Shown here piece after piece: positions 1 to 11,801 of a stretch of 64,000 nucleotides of DNA. The position numbers were made by a program, and so were the translations under genes. How positions within the stretch are numbered: position 1 is the first letter of the stretch; every line of letters begins with the position of its first letter. The notes under the pieces were generated by a model. That model was not told the DNA's origin, did not search any database, and saw nothing but the letters and a program-made list of their open reading frames with translations. The stretch comes from Sacculina carcini (taxonomy: Eukaryota > Arthropoda > Thecostraca > Sacculinidae): the NCBI GenBank assembly GCA_916048095.2, contig OU696590.1, forward strand, positions 4,810,052 to 4,874,051. Direction: 5' to 3'.

Positions 1-689
1 AGTAGCTACACTAAGTCCGCACCAGATCTCAAGCCTTGATTTGTGTTTGCACACACACACACGCACGCATACACACGCAGGGGTGTTAGTTATGTGATTT
101 GACCAAGTTAGCTGTTAGTTGATGTTGATTGCTCGGCGTATCCATTTTCGGCGCGACGTCAGCTTTCAATTAGGTTGACAACTTTGTCGCGACCTGAATC
201 AAACGAAAATCGAGTTGCCGACAATAAGAACAATGCAGACCAAGAACAGATCCAGTGTCTGTTTATCACACAGTCTCCTTACCACCGCACTTTCACATTC
301 ACAAATTCGTGCCCTCAAACGTGGCTAGTAAAAATTGCACTTGCAGTGTTATTTTTAATTACAATGCTTATATATTTATTTTCATTATCATTTCATTGTA
401 ATTCATATTATTATCATTATATTCATATTAAACTTCATGATGTCAGATTGATTTCGGTTAGAAACTGCTTCTAGCGCGGTGATTTCGCTTGGTACATGTT
501 GCAGAACCCACACAGCCACTAGATCAAATATTTTACCCACAGCAACATGCAGTAGCGGCCGCGACGAATGTGAAACAGTCTTAATTGCCACACTGAAATT
601 AAAACGATGATATCATTTCCAATACACACGCAGCGTGGGTTTGTGCATCCCCCTGTGTGTGACAAAAAAAGTATAGGTGTGTGTGCGTT

Positions 690-1335
690 TGTACTCACCT
701 ATTTGTAATCACCTATTTGTTTACCACAGGAGATGAGCTGTGCTCGTACTGTCCTGTCTCCAACCCACCCTCTAATCTATCTTCCTTGAAATTCTCGGTA
801 TTACACACTATCCATTATTTCTTTAAATGCTCCTACGCTTTTAGCTCCTACAATATCCTCCCCAAACTGATTCTAGACATCAACACACTTATATGGGAAA
901 CTATACTTCTTAACATCTCTCAAACATCTAGTCCTTTTCAGTTTTTTTCGATGATCCCTCTTGCCTGAATTTTCCCAAACTATACAATTATTTCTACATA
1001 AATTTTGCGTATCTTTTCTATGTCTAAAAATATTAATCAAGTCTTCCCTTAGCCTACGCTGTTTTAAAGATGGTAAACAAAGCACTTTTAGTCTTTCCTC
1101 ATACGACAAACTACACATGCTATCAACCATTTTAGTCGCTGTCCTCTGAATTCTTTCCTATTTACGCTTGTTCTTTATCTTATGAGGGGACCACCGACGC
1201 ATACTCTAGCTGGGGCCTAATGATATTACACATTAACTTGTTTAGCATGTCCTCATCTAGGTATTTGAAAGCCCTTCTAATATTCCTTACCGTTCTATAT
1301 GCTAGTGCTGTTATTTTCCCAATATGTTTATCCGG
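690..1335 (-). mobile_element. LINE fragment, C-terminal part of reverse transcriptase
   Basis: Minus-strand translation gives the C-terminal end of a CR1/Jockey-like non-LTR reverse transcriptase. Visible blocks are RPQLEYASVV (about 1240-1280), LSYEERLK...LPSL (about 1060-1110) and DHRKKLKR (about 930), in the order usual for such ORFs. The reading frame is broken several times, so it is a dead copy. The 3' end points left and finishes in repeats of a 12-14 bp unit (ACAAATAGGTGA type, about 690-725), a typical LINE tail. The 5' end is truncated near 1335. Clade assignment is from remembered motif patterns and is uncertain. Confidence 0.7.
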
Positions 1336-1401
1336 GGCACAATATGTTTATCATGTACACAATTATTCCTAAATCTGTTTCATCCTTAACTTTCCGTAAA
1401 T

Positions 1402-1547
<146 letters not shown>

Positions 1548-1722
1548 TTTTTAGTGCCATAGCCCACACACACACACGTGTGATGAGAATGATTAGAATG
1601 ACTATTGAGGACCACACAAGCAGGACAGCCTAGACCAGCCGAGCTGAGAGAGAAAGAGGAATAGAGTGAGAAATAGAGAGCGTAGTCGATCAATTCCTCT
1701 ATGCTGCTTATATAGTTTATTC

Positions 1723-2033
1723 CAGAGCCGTAGCAACCGCCCCCCGTACCCCCCGGCCGGGGGCCCCGAATGTTGAGGGGCCCCGTTGCTTCACGTCTGA
1801 TATTATAATTTATCATATTTATTATGTATAGCCTTTACCTGTTTGCTCAGATATTTTCACCTGAGCTTGTCTTGTGATTATGTCTAATAAATACATTCAT
1901 TATTTGGTACTTTATATTCTACTCTTTCTATTTCTATTCTACTCTATTCTTTATATTTATATACTCGTATTTATAATGGGGGCCCCAAGTGTTGCCTTCG
2001 CAGGGGGCCCCATAATTCCTCGCAACGGCTCTG
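1723..2033. mobile_element. hAT-like MITE, CAGAGCCGT family, copy 1
   Basis: The element starts CAGAGCCGTAGCAACC and ends GCAACGGCTCTG, which are inverted termini. It is flanked by GTTTATTC (1715-1722) and GCTTATTC (2034-2041), an 8-bp target duplication with one mismatch. The interior has G/C runs near both ends and an AT-rich middle. There is no ORF for a transposase. Related copies lie at 2140-2395, 9847-10088, 29914-30173, 41965-42219 and 48014-48233. Confidence 0.85.
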
Positions 2034-2139
2034 GCTTATTCACACGCCCATACACACAGACAAACATACACTCACTGGCAGATTATCAGCACAGGCAGCG
2101 TACAAACACTAACAAACATACATCAACAATGTATTTAGT

Positions 2140-2395
2140 ATAGCGGCCATTATCATAGCACCCCGCACCCCCGCCGGGGGCCCCGAGTGTTGAGGGACTC
2201 CGTTTGCCCACGCATGACATTGAAATGTATCAAAGATTAGCGCATAAAAGTACATTAATTCCACAGGAGGGCTAAAAGCTGCTCCTAACTGCATTTTCCC
2301 AAAGTCATGTCGCTCTTATAATGGTGTTTCATTCATAAGGCGGGTCCCAAGTATTGCCTTCGGGGGAGGGGGCAATAAGACCTTGAGACGGCTCT
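2140..2395. mobile_element. Degenerate CAGAGCCGT-family MITE, copy 2
   Basis: The sequence matches the CAGAGCCGT family in its G/C-rich subterminal blocks (CCCCGCCGGGGGCCCCGAGTG near 2168 and CCCAAGTATTGCCTTCGGG near 2346) and at the right end (GAGACGGCTCTA). The left terminus has decayed and no clean target duplication is visible. Confidence 0.55.
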
Positions 2396-2507
2396 ACGGA
2401 TAAGCGCACCTACATATATGACGCAAACGCTGTATCGAACAAATAAATAACCGAGTAAAATGAGTATAAAAGAGAGAGCAAAAAGAGGCGAAAGAGATTG
2501 AGAGCAC

Positions 2508-2850
2508 ATTTCCTCCATGTCCCCCCCCCAAATGCCAAGCCCCCCAAGCCCCCAAATATCATAATCATGGACAATATAATTTCTTGCCACTGTAAATGAA
2601 GTCCTGTAATTATGGTTCAAGCTCGAGGACTGAATCAATGTGCCCCAGTCCCTCATTATTATAGCATGTAGTCAGCGTTCGAGTGTAGTTCTTCATGCTT
2701 TGCCAATCAACCTAAACTTTCTCCTTAGCCCCCACAACTTTTTCCTTAGCCCCCCGACCCATGGGAAGAATCCTGGCGCCGCCACTGGGTGGGTTTGACA
2801 CAACTTTGGGGGATTTGAATCCCTCCATGTCCCCCTTGGTGCCGCCACTG
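2508..2850. mobile_element. MITE remnants with CAGTGGCGGCGCC termini
   Basis: 2508-2787 aligns by eye along its length with the reverse complement of the complete element at 43144-43437 and ends in GGCGCCGCCACTG. A second right terminus (TTGGTGCCGCCACTG, ending 2850) follows directly, so this is either two joined copies or a rearranged one. No target duplication was found. Confidence 0.6.
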
Positions 2851-3196
2851 ATACAGACACAATTTTACATCCAACCATTCATATTCAGATTTAGTGCACA
2901 CACAAACATACATACAAATACATGACATTGTGCTGGAATGTGAAGCATCATCTGGTTGACGAATTTCACACGTAAAATGCTCAAGTTGATTTGCAGCATG
3001 GAAAACTTGAGCCATTGCAACTATATTGAAATGTATTCCATTGCGTTTGACATTTGGTTTGAGAAGCCACTGCATTGCATGAATTCACATAATTACTGGG
3101 CCAACACTAATGGTAAAATAACTGATTTGTATGAAATGTGTATTATATTATAAGTAATTTAACTAATTTGTTAATTTTACTCATCGTTATTGGCAG

Positions 3197-3306
3197 GGCG
3201 GACTGTACCTGGTAGATTTGCTGATGATATACGGGCCTGGTCTGTCTGTGCTGTTTATTGTGTTCGTGGAAGCGGCCGCCGTATGCTGGTTCTATGGAGC
3301 TGACAG
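3197..3306 (+). CDS. SLC6 transporter, internal exon (TM10-TM11 region)
   Basis: Exon bounded by acceptor TTGGCAG and donor AG|GTTTAA. It reads GGLYLVDLL, then a hydrophobic stretch, then VCWFYGADR. This matches the SLC6 (neurotransmitter:sodium symporter) signature of a GG-Y-V start to TM10 and a WFYG motif after TM11. It starts in phase 0 and ends in phase 2. A CA microsatellite begins five bases into the downstream intron. The upstream exons for TM1-9 are not seen and must lie left of the window. Confidence 0.75.
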
Positions 3307-3309
3307 GTT

Positions 3310-3311
<2 letters not shown>

Positions 3312-3361
<50 letters not shown>

Positions 3362-3667
3362 AAGCACACACACACACACATACACACACACATACACACA
3401 CACACATACACACACACACACAGACACACGTACACACACACAAACACACACACAAACACACACACAAACACACACACAGACACACACACACATACAAACA
3501 CACACACACACACACAAACAAACACACACACACACAGACACACGTACACACACAGACACACGTACACACACACAAACACACACACACACACACACGTCAG
3601 TTTTATATCGTGTTTTGTATGAGTGTATGATTGTGTATGTATAATATAATGTGTGTGTATGAAAAAA

Positions 3668-3699
<32 letters not shown>

Positions 3700-3720
3700 A
3701 GAAACACACACACGCACACG
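3312..3720. repeat. Compound (CA)n microsatellite
   Basis: 3312-3594 and 3668-3717 are CA arrays with scattered CAAACA, CATACA and CAGACACGTA variants. They fill the start of the intron after the SLC6 exon at 3197-3306. ORFs through it are artefacts. Confidence 0.95.
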
Positions 3721-3762
3721 TACACCTCTTTTACATATCCTGCCAATAGAAGAGGTTTTATT

Positions 3763-4367
3763 CACTGGCGGATCCAGGGGGCTCAGGGGGCTGAATCTCC
3801 CCAAAATGTTTCCATCAACCCCTCATAAAAGTTAAAGGTTAAAGGTTTAAGTGACAGCTGCTACACGGAAGAAGCCGAGGCTTATGAACACACACAGGTG
3901 TGTCCCGTGCAGCTCGCTGCCACCGCAGAACCGACCCTCTCCACGCTATGGCGCCACAAGGACAAAGGACGTATATTAGAGAGGGCCACCTCCCCAGAAT
4001 GCATGGCACAACTCATGACTGATATCTGGTACCATCATTTACTGCTGGGTGGACAGGGACTGTTGGATTATATAATTCGCCCAAGAAATTCTCCTCCGTC
4101 GGGTTTCGAACCACGGACCTCCCGCTTGTGAGTCGGGTGTGCTAACCACTACACCACGGAGTCCAAGACTAAGTCCACACTCTTAATTAAGAGATTCACT
4201 AAAAGAGGTAAACAAATATTGTTTGTAGCATTTGTTGATATAAGCATTATCGCAGACGCTGCATAATGATGCATGTACATGACTGATCACCTCCAAGATT
4301 CAGCCCCCCCCCCCCCACCAAAAATTAATTCAGCCTCTCCCGAAATTGCACTCTAGATTCGCCATTG
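3763..4367. mobile_element. hAT-like MITE, GGCGGATCCAG family, interrupted by a SINE
   Basis: Termini are CACTGGCGGATCCAGG on the left and CTAGATTCGCCATTG on the right. Flanks are GTTTTATT (3755-3762) and GTTTTATT (4368-4375), a perfect 8-bp target duplication. About 330 bp of tRNA-derived SINE (3836-4165) is inserted inside, so the original element was about 275 bp, close to its sister at 4805-5087. No transposase ORF. Confidence 0.85.
3836..4165 (-). mobile_element. tRNA-derived SINE, copy A
   Basis: Read on the minus strand, it opens with a tRNA-like head: an A-box-like GTAGTGGTTAGCAC, an anticodon-like arm whose loop reads CTCACAA (CAC, valine-type) and a B box GGTTCGAAACC. It continues through about 250 bp of unrelated body and ends with AACCTTTAAC repeats. 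The T stem no longer pairs well, so this is not a working tRNA gene. The copy at 9635-10221 is the same element. Confidence 0.8.
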
Positions 4368-4804
4368 GTTTTATTTCTTCTAAGAATTGAAATATCATTG
4401 TTTCATAATGCAGTGCATGGAAAGTGTTATTGTCGTATGGTCGTTAGGACATATGATACATGCATTTGTTTCTATTAACCTTTATCCTTATCCTCCCAGT
4501 GTTCCCATATGAAATCATGCACCTGTTCCAACTTTTTCAGCTAACAAATGGTCCGCATCTGGGAGCTCATCTGACATATTTCAATCATATAATTCTCATC
4601 ATTTGTTCATAAATGTCATGTTTTATACTATCCGAATTAGCTAGCATGAATTTTTCAGTTGAAATCGACATTGGCGGCCGATTTGTTCTATGCCGAGTCT
4701 GCAATGAAATGCATGGATCATGTCAATTATATGGGCGCGTGTTTCTTATTGTGGATGTTCAGTGAGTTTCGTGATGATTGATTACATTTTGCGGCACTTC
4801 AATA

Positions 4805-5087
4805 CACTGGCGGATCCAGGGGGCGGCTCGGGGCTAAAGCCCCCCCCCCCCAATGTGTCCATCAACTCCTTATAACTAAGATGTTAACTAAGAGGTGAAG
4901 GAAAAATATCTTTATGTAGAATTTGTTGATAAAAACATTAATGCCAAGCATACTCGCGCATATTGTGTGTGTAAATGTGTGTGTGTGTATATCATTGAAC
5001 AATGTCTCAAGTCATGACCTTCACACGCTACCTAGTCACTCATACATAAATCAGCTCTACCAAAATTGCACTCTGGATCCGCTACTG
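4805..5087. mobile_element. hAT-like MITE, GGCGGATCCAG family, copy 2
   Basis: Left end CACTGGCGGATCCAGG and right end CTGGATCCGCTACTG are inverted repeats. Flanking CTTCAATA (4797-4804) and CTTCAATG (5088-5095) form an 8-bp duplication with one mismatch. The uninterrupted length is 283 bp. It contains no ORF. Confidence 0.85.
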
Positions 5088-5118
5088 CTTCAATGGAGGT
5101 CTATGAGCTGCATGTGTC

Positions 5119-5405
5119 AGTGTGTGTGTGTGTGTCAGTGTGTGTGTGTGTGTCAGTGTGTGTGTTTGTGTCAGTGTGTGTGTTTGTGTCCGTTTGTGTG
5201 TGTGTTTGTGTCCGTTTGTGTGTGTGTGTTTGTGTCCGTTTGTGTGTGTGTGTGTGTGTCCGTTTGTGTGTGTGTGTGTGTGTCAGTGTGTGTGTTTGTG
5301 TCCGTTTGTGTGTGTGTGTGTGTTTGTGTCCGCTTGTGTGTGTGTTTGTGTCAGTTTGTGTGTGTGTTTGTGTCAGTTTGTGTGTGTGTTTGTGTCAGTT
5401 TGTGT
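5119..5405. repeat. Degenerate TG repeat with TGTCAG/TGTCCG punctuation
   Basis: TG tracts of 8-20 bp are broken at regular intervals by TTTGTGTC(A/C)GTTTG, giving a loose higher-order unit of roughly 25-30 bp. The Cys-Val ORFs here are artefacts. Confidence 0.85.
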
Positions 5406-6639
5406 ATTTTGGAATGCAGAATGATTAGTGACTGTCAGCGATGTTTTTTAGCTTGCGGGTCCGCTCATACTTGTATACATATGCGTGTGGTCCTTTTGCC
5501 TATACATGATGTTAACCTTGCCTGGTAAGAAATGCCGAAGGATCAGTCAGGGACTGTGATAAATCCACTGAATGTCCTGTCAGGGACTGTGATAAATCCG
5601 CACTTCCACCGAATGTAAACGTGTAATTATTTAACTATCTGCTCATCTGAGACATTGTGTAGAGATTGCACATGAGACATTGTGCAATATAAATGTTTCA
5701 ATAAATGAAGTGAAAATGTGTGTGTGTGTGTGTGTGTGTGGTGTATGTGTGTATGTGCGTATGTGTGGCGTATGCGTGTCGGTGAGTATGTAATCAGTAT
5801 GACAGTTATACGAATGTGCGACAAGTTTGAGTGTTTGACCCTTCATATGTATGTTTATTTTTGTCTGTTTATACGTAGTTTGTATATTTGTATTTGTATG
5901 CTTGTCTGTACACCCAAGAGTCTGTGTAATTGTGGTGAAGAAGCAGTCATCGCATCTAGTTGTTTCTTCAGTTGATTTATGCTCTACATGTACATGTATG
6001 TAAATAGTGACACCTGATCGAACTGAGTTTTTCTGTAATCAGGTGGTTCGCGGCAACTGTGTGGCACCTCTAAGTGGTACTCGATCACAACAAAGTTGGC
6101 AATCACTGAGTTAACTGCGGTCTTTTCCCGTGCGACAATATATTAAACTTCGCCCTTGCCATCTTTATACGTGGCGTGACCACCACATATTGGTGCCCCG
6201 AGTGAGGAATGTGTGTCAGAGATGTACGAATGTGTGTCAAGTATATATGTATGACCGCTTATGTGTTTGTCTGTAGTTCCAAGAGTCAGTGTGATTGTTC
6301 GTGTGAAAACCACGGTGTCTGATCTGAGTGTTGATGTTGTTGTCATGACGACAGATTTGCCCTGGACGTCGAGAAAATGATCGGCTCTCGACCGGGACTG
6401 TTCTGGCGTATGTGCTGGAAATATGTCAGCCCACTGTTTATCCTGGTCAGCTTTAATAGTCTCCACTTCACTGGCATGATCGCTGTCCTAGATTCGCCGA
6501 ATAATTACAATTACTTAAAAGCAATATATGCCACTACCGTTTGATCGGGCGATTAGACAGTTTAGCTTTGTACAGGCCCACTTCTGGCAAGGCGAAGTCA
6601 ACGTTTTACAACGAACAAAATTATAGCGGCTATACTAGG

Positions 6640-6693
6640 AAGTGCCATGTTAGGAAGTGCCATGCTAGGAAGTGCCATGTTAGGAAGTGCCAT
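6640..6693. repeat. 15-bp tandem repeat, about 3.6 copies
   Basis: The unit TAGGAAGTGCCATGT is repeated with C/T changes at one position. It sits directly upstream of the MITE at 6716-6880 in an intron of the SLC6 gene. Confidence 0.9.
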
Positions 6694-6715
6694 ATTACAC
6701 GCACAAACACAGAAA

Positions 6716-6880
6716 CAGTGGCGGCGCCAGGATTTATCAAATGGTGCTGAGCGGGGTAGGGGCTGAGGAAACAGATGCGGGGAATTGGCGAAATTTGAGG
6801 AACTACACTTGAAATGTTCATGATAAGGATTTTCGAGGGTGTTCATGTCCCCTCCAAGCTCCTCCTTGGCACCGCCACTG
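6716..6880. mobile_element. hAT-like MITE, CAGTGGCGGCGCC family, short copy
   Basis: Termini are CAGTGGCGGCGCCAGG and CTTGGCACCGCCACTG. Flanks CACAGAAA and CACATGAA match at 6 of 8 positions. It is 165 bp and non-coding. It lies 65 bp before the SLC6 exon at 6946. Confidence 0.75.
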
Positions 6881-6945
6881 CACATGAATATTAAACAGCA
6901 GTAAATTCGCAAATGCAGTTTGTGTGTGTGTGTGTGTGTGATCAG

Positions 6946-7113
6946 CTGATATTTGTATGCTCGCTGGTGACCTACGAGGACCTGCGCACCAAGTACTACG
7001 TGTATCCCGCGTGGTCGATCGCCGTCGGCTGGACTCTCACCGCGTCGTCACTGCTTTGCATTCCCGGATACGTCGTCTACATGCTGGTGAAAACGCCGGG
7101 AAGCCTGCGACAG
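6946..7113 (+). CDS. SLC6 transporter, TM12 exon
   Basis: The 168-bp exon has acceptor (TG)nATCAG and donor CGACAG|GTCAGT, and both junctions are phase 0. It reads SLVTYEDL, then YVYPAWSIAVGW, a hydrophobic helix with CIPGY, then KTPGSLRQ. These are the hallmark of the last transmembrane segment of SLC6 sodium/chloride-coupled transporters (YPxW near the start, GW, CIP, then GS/TLR). The protein would sit in the plasma membrane and move an amino-acid-type substrate. The subtype (GABA, glycine, taurine or other) cannot be decided from these exons. A coding segment of about 100 nt that should link this to 3197-3306 (the loop and start of TM11-12) was not found. Confidence 0.85.
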
Positions 7114-7830
7114 GTCAGTAGTGCAGTATACGAGCAGGTGCCGAACAGTGGCGGGTGAAGAAAATTGTCAAGAGTGGCTTGTCCCTTAAGATCTTCGCAT
7201 TCCGGTTTTAAGAAGTGAAAGGGAAGTACTCATGGCGCGCCAACGTGCACAATTATGCACAGTGAACCATGCATTGTAATTGTTGACGATTGGTACCAAT
7301 TCATGTCAGAGAGAAATCAGTAGCATAAACGAACCAACCTTAAATTTGACGTGTGATTATGCGTGCAGCCAACATTAAACGTCATACATCTCGGACCAAA
7401 GGGGGGACCTAAGTGACCAAAGGAGAGCTAATAACGCCAACGCTGTCTCAGCTTTACCAAGTTGATTACGTACATGTGTACACTGCAAACAACAAACAGC
7501 TTGAGAAAGCTGAGGTTGAAAGTCTGTGTCTGAACCGAGTACCTTGGTCTTCCATACAATCAATACATGTAGATGTGGTATCCAGATTCCGATAGTTCCT
7601 CCGTTATTTGTGATATCGATAACCTTGAATTCATCATGAATTTCCCCAGTTTCCAGGGTAAATTTAATCGCGTGTACTTCCAGCTTACTTGTGGAGGTGA
7701 CTCAGACTCTCGGCTGTTGTCATCCATCTATCATAGTTTTCTTTGAGCATAAACGTGTGTAATTATGAATCTGAGTCACTCTGTTTATGTCAAGTGCATC
7801 AGCTCAGTGCTGGTCGGTTTGTGTCGGCAG

Positions 7831-7941
7831 AGACTGCTCGTGTGTACAACACCCGCCGTCGCCACGAATAACTTGCCCACTCCGGTGCCCTCCGACCACC
7901 TCCAGATCCTAGCCAATGCGTGTAACAGCACGGCCGTATGA
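7831..7941 (+). CDS. SLC6 transporter, last exon with C-terminus
   Basis: Acceptor TGTGTCGGCAG opens in phase 0, matching the donor at 7113. It reads RLLVCTTPAV and ends in NSTAV followed by TGA. The family usually has RL..LTTP immediately after GSLR, so the join is convincing. The last residues T-A-V fit a class I PDZ-domain ligand, a common way of anchoring these transporters at membranes (inference). The exon is 111 bp including the stop. Confidence 0.8.
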   Translation, partial: RLLVCTTPAVATNNLPTPVPSDHLQILANACNSTAV

Positions 7942-9634
7942 CGCCCGAGGAACTCCCGGAAATCGCCCTGGTCAGCAGCCAGTACGGGGCGACGGTCCGG
8001 GAGAGCGCGGGCCTCGGATGACGTGGACAGATTGACAAATGATAAGGCGTCGACACTTCCGAACTCAGAGCGATCGAAAGACAAGGTCAAAGTATATACA
8101 CCCGAGGCAGTCCAGCCAACGTTTGTCAAGCAAACCGTTGATGGCTCGACCTGGCAAGCAATGGAATCACAAATTTGTCAGTTGACTGAAAGTGGACGAC
8201 GGTCAGTGACGAGCAGATGGAGCTGTGATCTGTCGATGATGCAGCAGTACCGACAGCGAGATATGTGGTGGCGCCTCACACAGTCGAGAGATCAGTGGGC
8301 CAGTCATGATATCGAGTGGTTGGTATAAGACTAACCATTCTCTTCAGCCTAAAACATTGGAAGCCACAAGCACAGTAATTTCTTGGGTCCCGGCGGGTAA
8401 GTTTCTGGGAATATGAACCTACACCGAGAAGTCCCGATCAATGGAAAACATGTGATTCATTGTTCCACGTGTCATACGACGGCCGCAATGACCAAACCTG
8501 TCTGGCTCCTACCAACTGACCATACATACCGCGGTGTGTTTGCACGAACCTCATTAATACACACCCATACGCAAACATATATACACACACATCTATAAGG
8601 TAATGGAGTTCAAAAACATTCCACTCTGAACGACGAAACATCACTTGATAAACACGTGTTATAACGGAGGTTGTGACTTGCGTAGCTCAGACCGGAAAGC
8701 ACCAAGAATCTACCAGAAGGAACAATTCTGGCGAAGGCATTACAAACCACTACCCATAGCAATTTCGCCAACCCTTCATGTATAAATAAGACAGTAATTC
8801 AGTGTTCAATATGAACTGGGCATAAAAGTAGTAGCCCAGACGTCACACTCGCGGCCTTTGGACTCTCGGACCTTTCACTTGTTGACACTTGATGTATTCG
8901 CTGTCGAACAGATTATTGTTTGTACTCACCTCGTTATGTATTGTTGTATAGCCATGAGCGCAAATGCAATTGTAATCAATGTTGTCAACCATTAGCGTGT
9001 CTGTTTGTGCGTGTACAAACACAATTCATTAAGTGAGTGTTGTCTTGTTTAGACTGTAATCTTGAGCTAATGCGTGTTCCATATGTCATTACACAAGGTA
9101 ATCGATGGTATAGCTACGGCAGATGAAACATGTTTTTCAACAAAGATGACTATGACAAAGGTACAGTTATTGAGTTTATTAAGAAAGTCGGACCAAACTT
9201 CGATGTTATTCATTTCACGGCAATTTGTATTCAAAGACTGTGATTTATGTGTTCATTGGCAGCGGCATGCTCTGTAAAGGTCATATGTTATCCATATTGC
9301 TCGCAAAGAGGCTTCAGTTCGGTCTAGATATGTCACAATGTGCAGGGAAGGGTGAATCGGACATCTCTTACTCCTGGCTGTCCAGCCCCACCTCGTTGCC
9401 AAAAAGTATGATAACTGAAACGACCAGTCGAGCAGAACCAAGCGTCCAGCGAGAGTATTTGCCGGAGGAGCCTCGACTGGCGAGCGCTGCAGCCATGGCT
9501 GCTCGTTAGTCGAGGTTGCTCGCGACACAATACACGTGCAATATACCATTTTGTGTTTCAAACTAACAGTCGACGAATTTGCACCGATAATTGGCACTGA
9601 TTCGGCACCGTGGCAATATCAAACTATTTATTGA
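7942..9634. other. Non-coding stretch after the SLC6 gene
   Basis: No gene recognised. One weak candidate exon on the plus strand is 9354-9509: it follows a possible acceptor (AATGTGCAG) and has an open frame to a TAG stop, but the sequence resembles nothing known to me. The rest is AT-rich unique-looking DNA. Confidence 0.4.
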
Positions 9635-10221
9635 AAGGTTAAATAAATAAAGGTTAAATGCCTAAGTGGCAGCTGCTACACGGGAATAAGCCGAAGCTTA
9701 TGAACACACAGGCGTGCCCCGTGCAGCTCGCTGCCACCGCAGAACCGACCCTCTCACGCTATGGCGCCACAAGGACGTAAGACGTATTAGAGAGGATCAC
9801 CTCCCCAGAATGCATGGCACAACTCATGACTGATATCTGGTACCACCAGAGCCGTTGCGAGGAAATATGCCCCCCCCCCCCCGAAGGCAACACTTGGGGC
9901 CCCCATTATATATAAATCACCAAATAATTAATGTATTTATTAGACATAATCACATAATACAAGCTCAGGTGAAAACATCTGAGCAAAAAGTAAAGGCTAT
10001 ACATAATAAATATGATACATTTTAATATCATACGTGAAGCAACGGGGTCCCCGGCCGGGGGGTACGGGGGGCGGTTGCTACGGCTCTGGGTACCACCATT
10101 TTCTGCTGGGTGGACAGGGGCTGTGGGATTGTAGAATTCGCCCAATGAAATTCTGCTCCGCCGGGTTTCGAACCACGGACAGCTTGTGAGGCGGGTGTGC
10201 TAACAACTGCACCACGGAGTC
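9635..10221 (-). mobile_element. tRNA-derived SINE, copy B, split by a MITE
   Basis: Same element as 3836-4165: tRNA-like head at the right end (B box GGTTCGAAACC near 10165), body, and AACCTTTA-type tail at the left. A 242-bp MITE (9847-10088) plus its 8-bp duplication interrupts the body. Removing it restores a SINE of about 335 bp. Confidence 0.8.
9847..10088. mobile_element. hAT-like MITE, CAGAGCCGT family, copy 3, inserted in a SINE
   Basis: Starts CAGAGCCGTTGCGAGG and ends TTGCTACGGCTCTG. The host SINE supplies GGTACCAC on both sides (9839-9846 and 10089-10096), a perfect 8-bp target duplication. Because the uninterrupted SINE at 3836 shows the empty site, this is direct evidence that the family moved as a unit with 8-bp duplications. 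Confidence 0.92.
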
Positions 10222-11441
10222 AAAGGCACAAGTAAAGGCACAAATATGCAGTATTACTTCTTGTTTCTTTGATACAAATAAAGACCCTTTTTTCATTTCG
10301 ACGATGTTTTGACACTTGTATTGTGCACCGCATTGTACGCTAACAACCTAGACGGCCCATCCAGTACCAAGTTGTAGAAAACGCGATCACACACACACAT
10401 ATGACAATGAAAAAAATCACAATGTTCTCGGAAAACATCGTCTACGCCACGATACATCCAAGGCACAACAGGACCACACACACACGCATGTATAGCTTAA
10501 CGTGGCCAAGATAAGAACAACCGGACACAGGTAATACACGGCTGATAAGCGAGTCTCGACGATACATAGCTGCTCAGTGGTCACGAGACACATGTAAGCC
10601 CAGCGGACGACAACAACCGTACCATAACTCGGCAATAGCACTACCAAAAGCACTACCAAAAGCGGGTCCACACGTTATAATTGACTGGAGGAGCAACAGT
10701 CATCTGTGCCAACATCAGGGGATGCCAACCGAAGAGAAAATACGACGATCATTCACCCCATTGCGTTCACTACGAGTACACAGAGGGTGGAGCCATGACA
10801 AACTAGATTTAATACAGTGCAGTGTGATAGTTAGTGCGCGCTGATTGAAATTGCGAGTGAAAGGATTCGAACTTCTTAGCAGACTTACTGTGTGGTGAGC
10901 GGGAAAGGACAGTTTGGAGACCCCTGACATCTATGAGTTTGCTGTGCCATCCGACATGTATGTAGCATACAGTAAGACAGAAAGTTTTCAATATAATTGA
11001 GCGCTACTTGGCTGTAGAATCAGGCTATACGGGTGTTCAAAATTCCCATTGGACCCAGCCTTGGCTCGTCGACAGTACTGCATCAGTTAACACGAACTAA
11101 ACAAACATAAACTTTCAACAACTCAACAACTTGGCTGAAATCGCACACAATTCTATAAATGACCCCTATCAAACACGGCCATACACAAGATGTTATCTGG
11201 ATATCAACGACGTGAAAAACGAAATACATTCCACACACACACACACACACACTTGTCATGCACCCCAGCAGATGCTGTCTGGTCTAGGGATAAATCCATG
11301 GAGCTGTTCTCCCTCAAGAGTTTCCCATCTCTCTCACTGGTGATATGTGACCTAATGTAGTGACGTCATCGACCGAGAATTCAACAACACCCCCGCCCCA
11401 TCAAAGCGTGTCACAATTGAAAGCACTGGTCTTGCCATGAC

Positions 11442-11479
<38 letters not shown>

Positions 11480-11726
11480 ACACACACACACACCCACACC
11501 CACACACACACACCTGCTGGATTCACACACACACCAAAAGATATACACGTATGCATGCACACGTGCGTGTGTGTGTGTGGTTGAGTGAGCCGGGGTGTGG
11601 CTAGATTGAATTGTACTCAATTCTACAAAAGGGACAAGCGCACACGAGCGTAATTTAACGCTACACTGATCAAAAGATAGCCACATGCGTATTGCTAGGT
11701 GAAACACACACACACACACACACGCG

Positions 11727-11801
<75 letters not shown>

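Noticed and set aside
175-474. Plus-strand 99-codon open frame near the left edge
   Set aside because: It begins at TTG rather than ATG, has no recognised motif and runs into AT-rich simple sequence.
3143-3804. Cys-Val / His-Thr frames suggesting a repetitive protein
   Set aside because: CA microsatellite only; no conserved sequence outside the repeat except the SLC6 exon on the plus strand.
4080-4165. A possible tRNA-Val gene on the minus strand
   Set aside because: A and B boxes and a CAC loop are present, but the T stem does not pair and the same head occurs with the same body at 10130-10221, so it is a SINE head.
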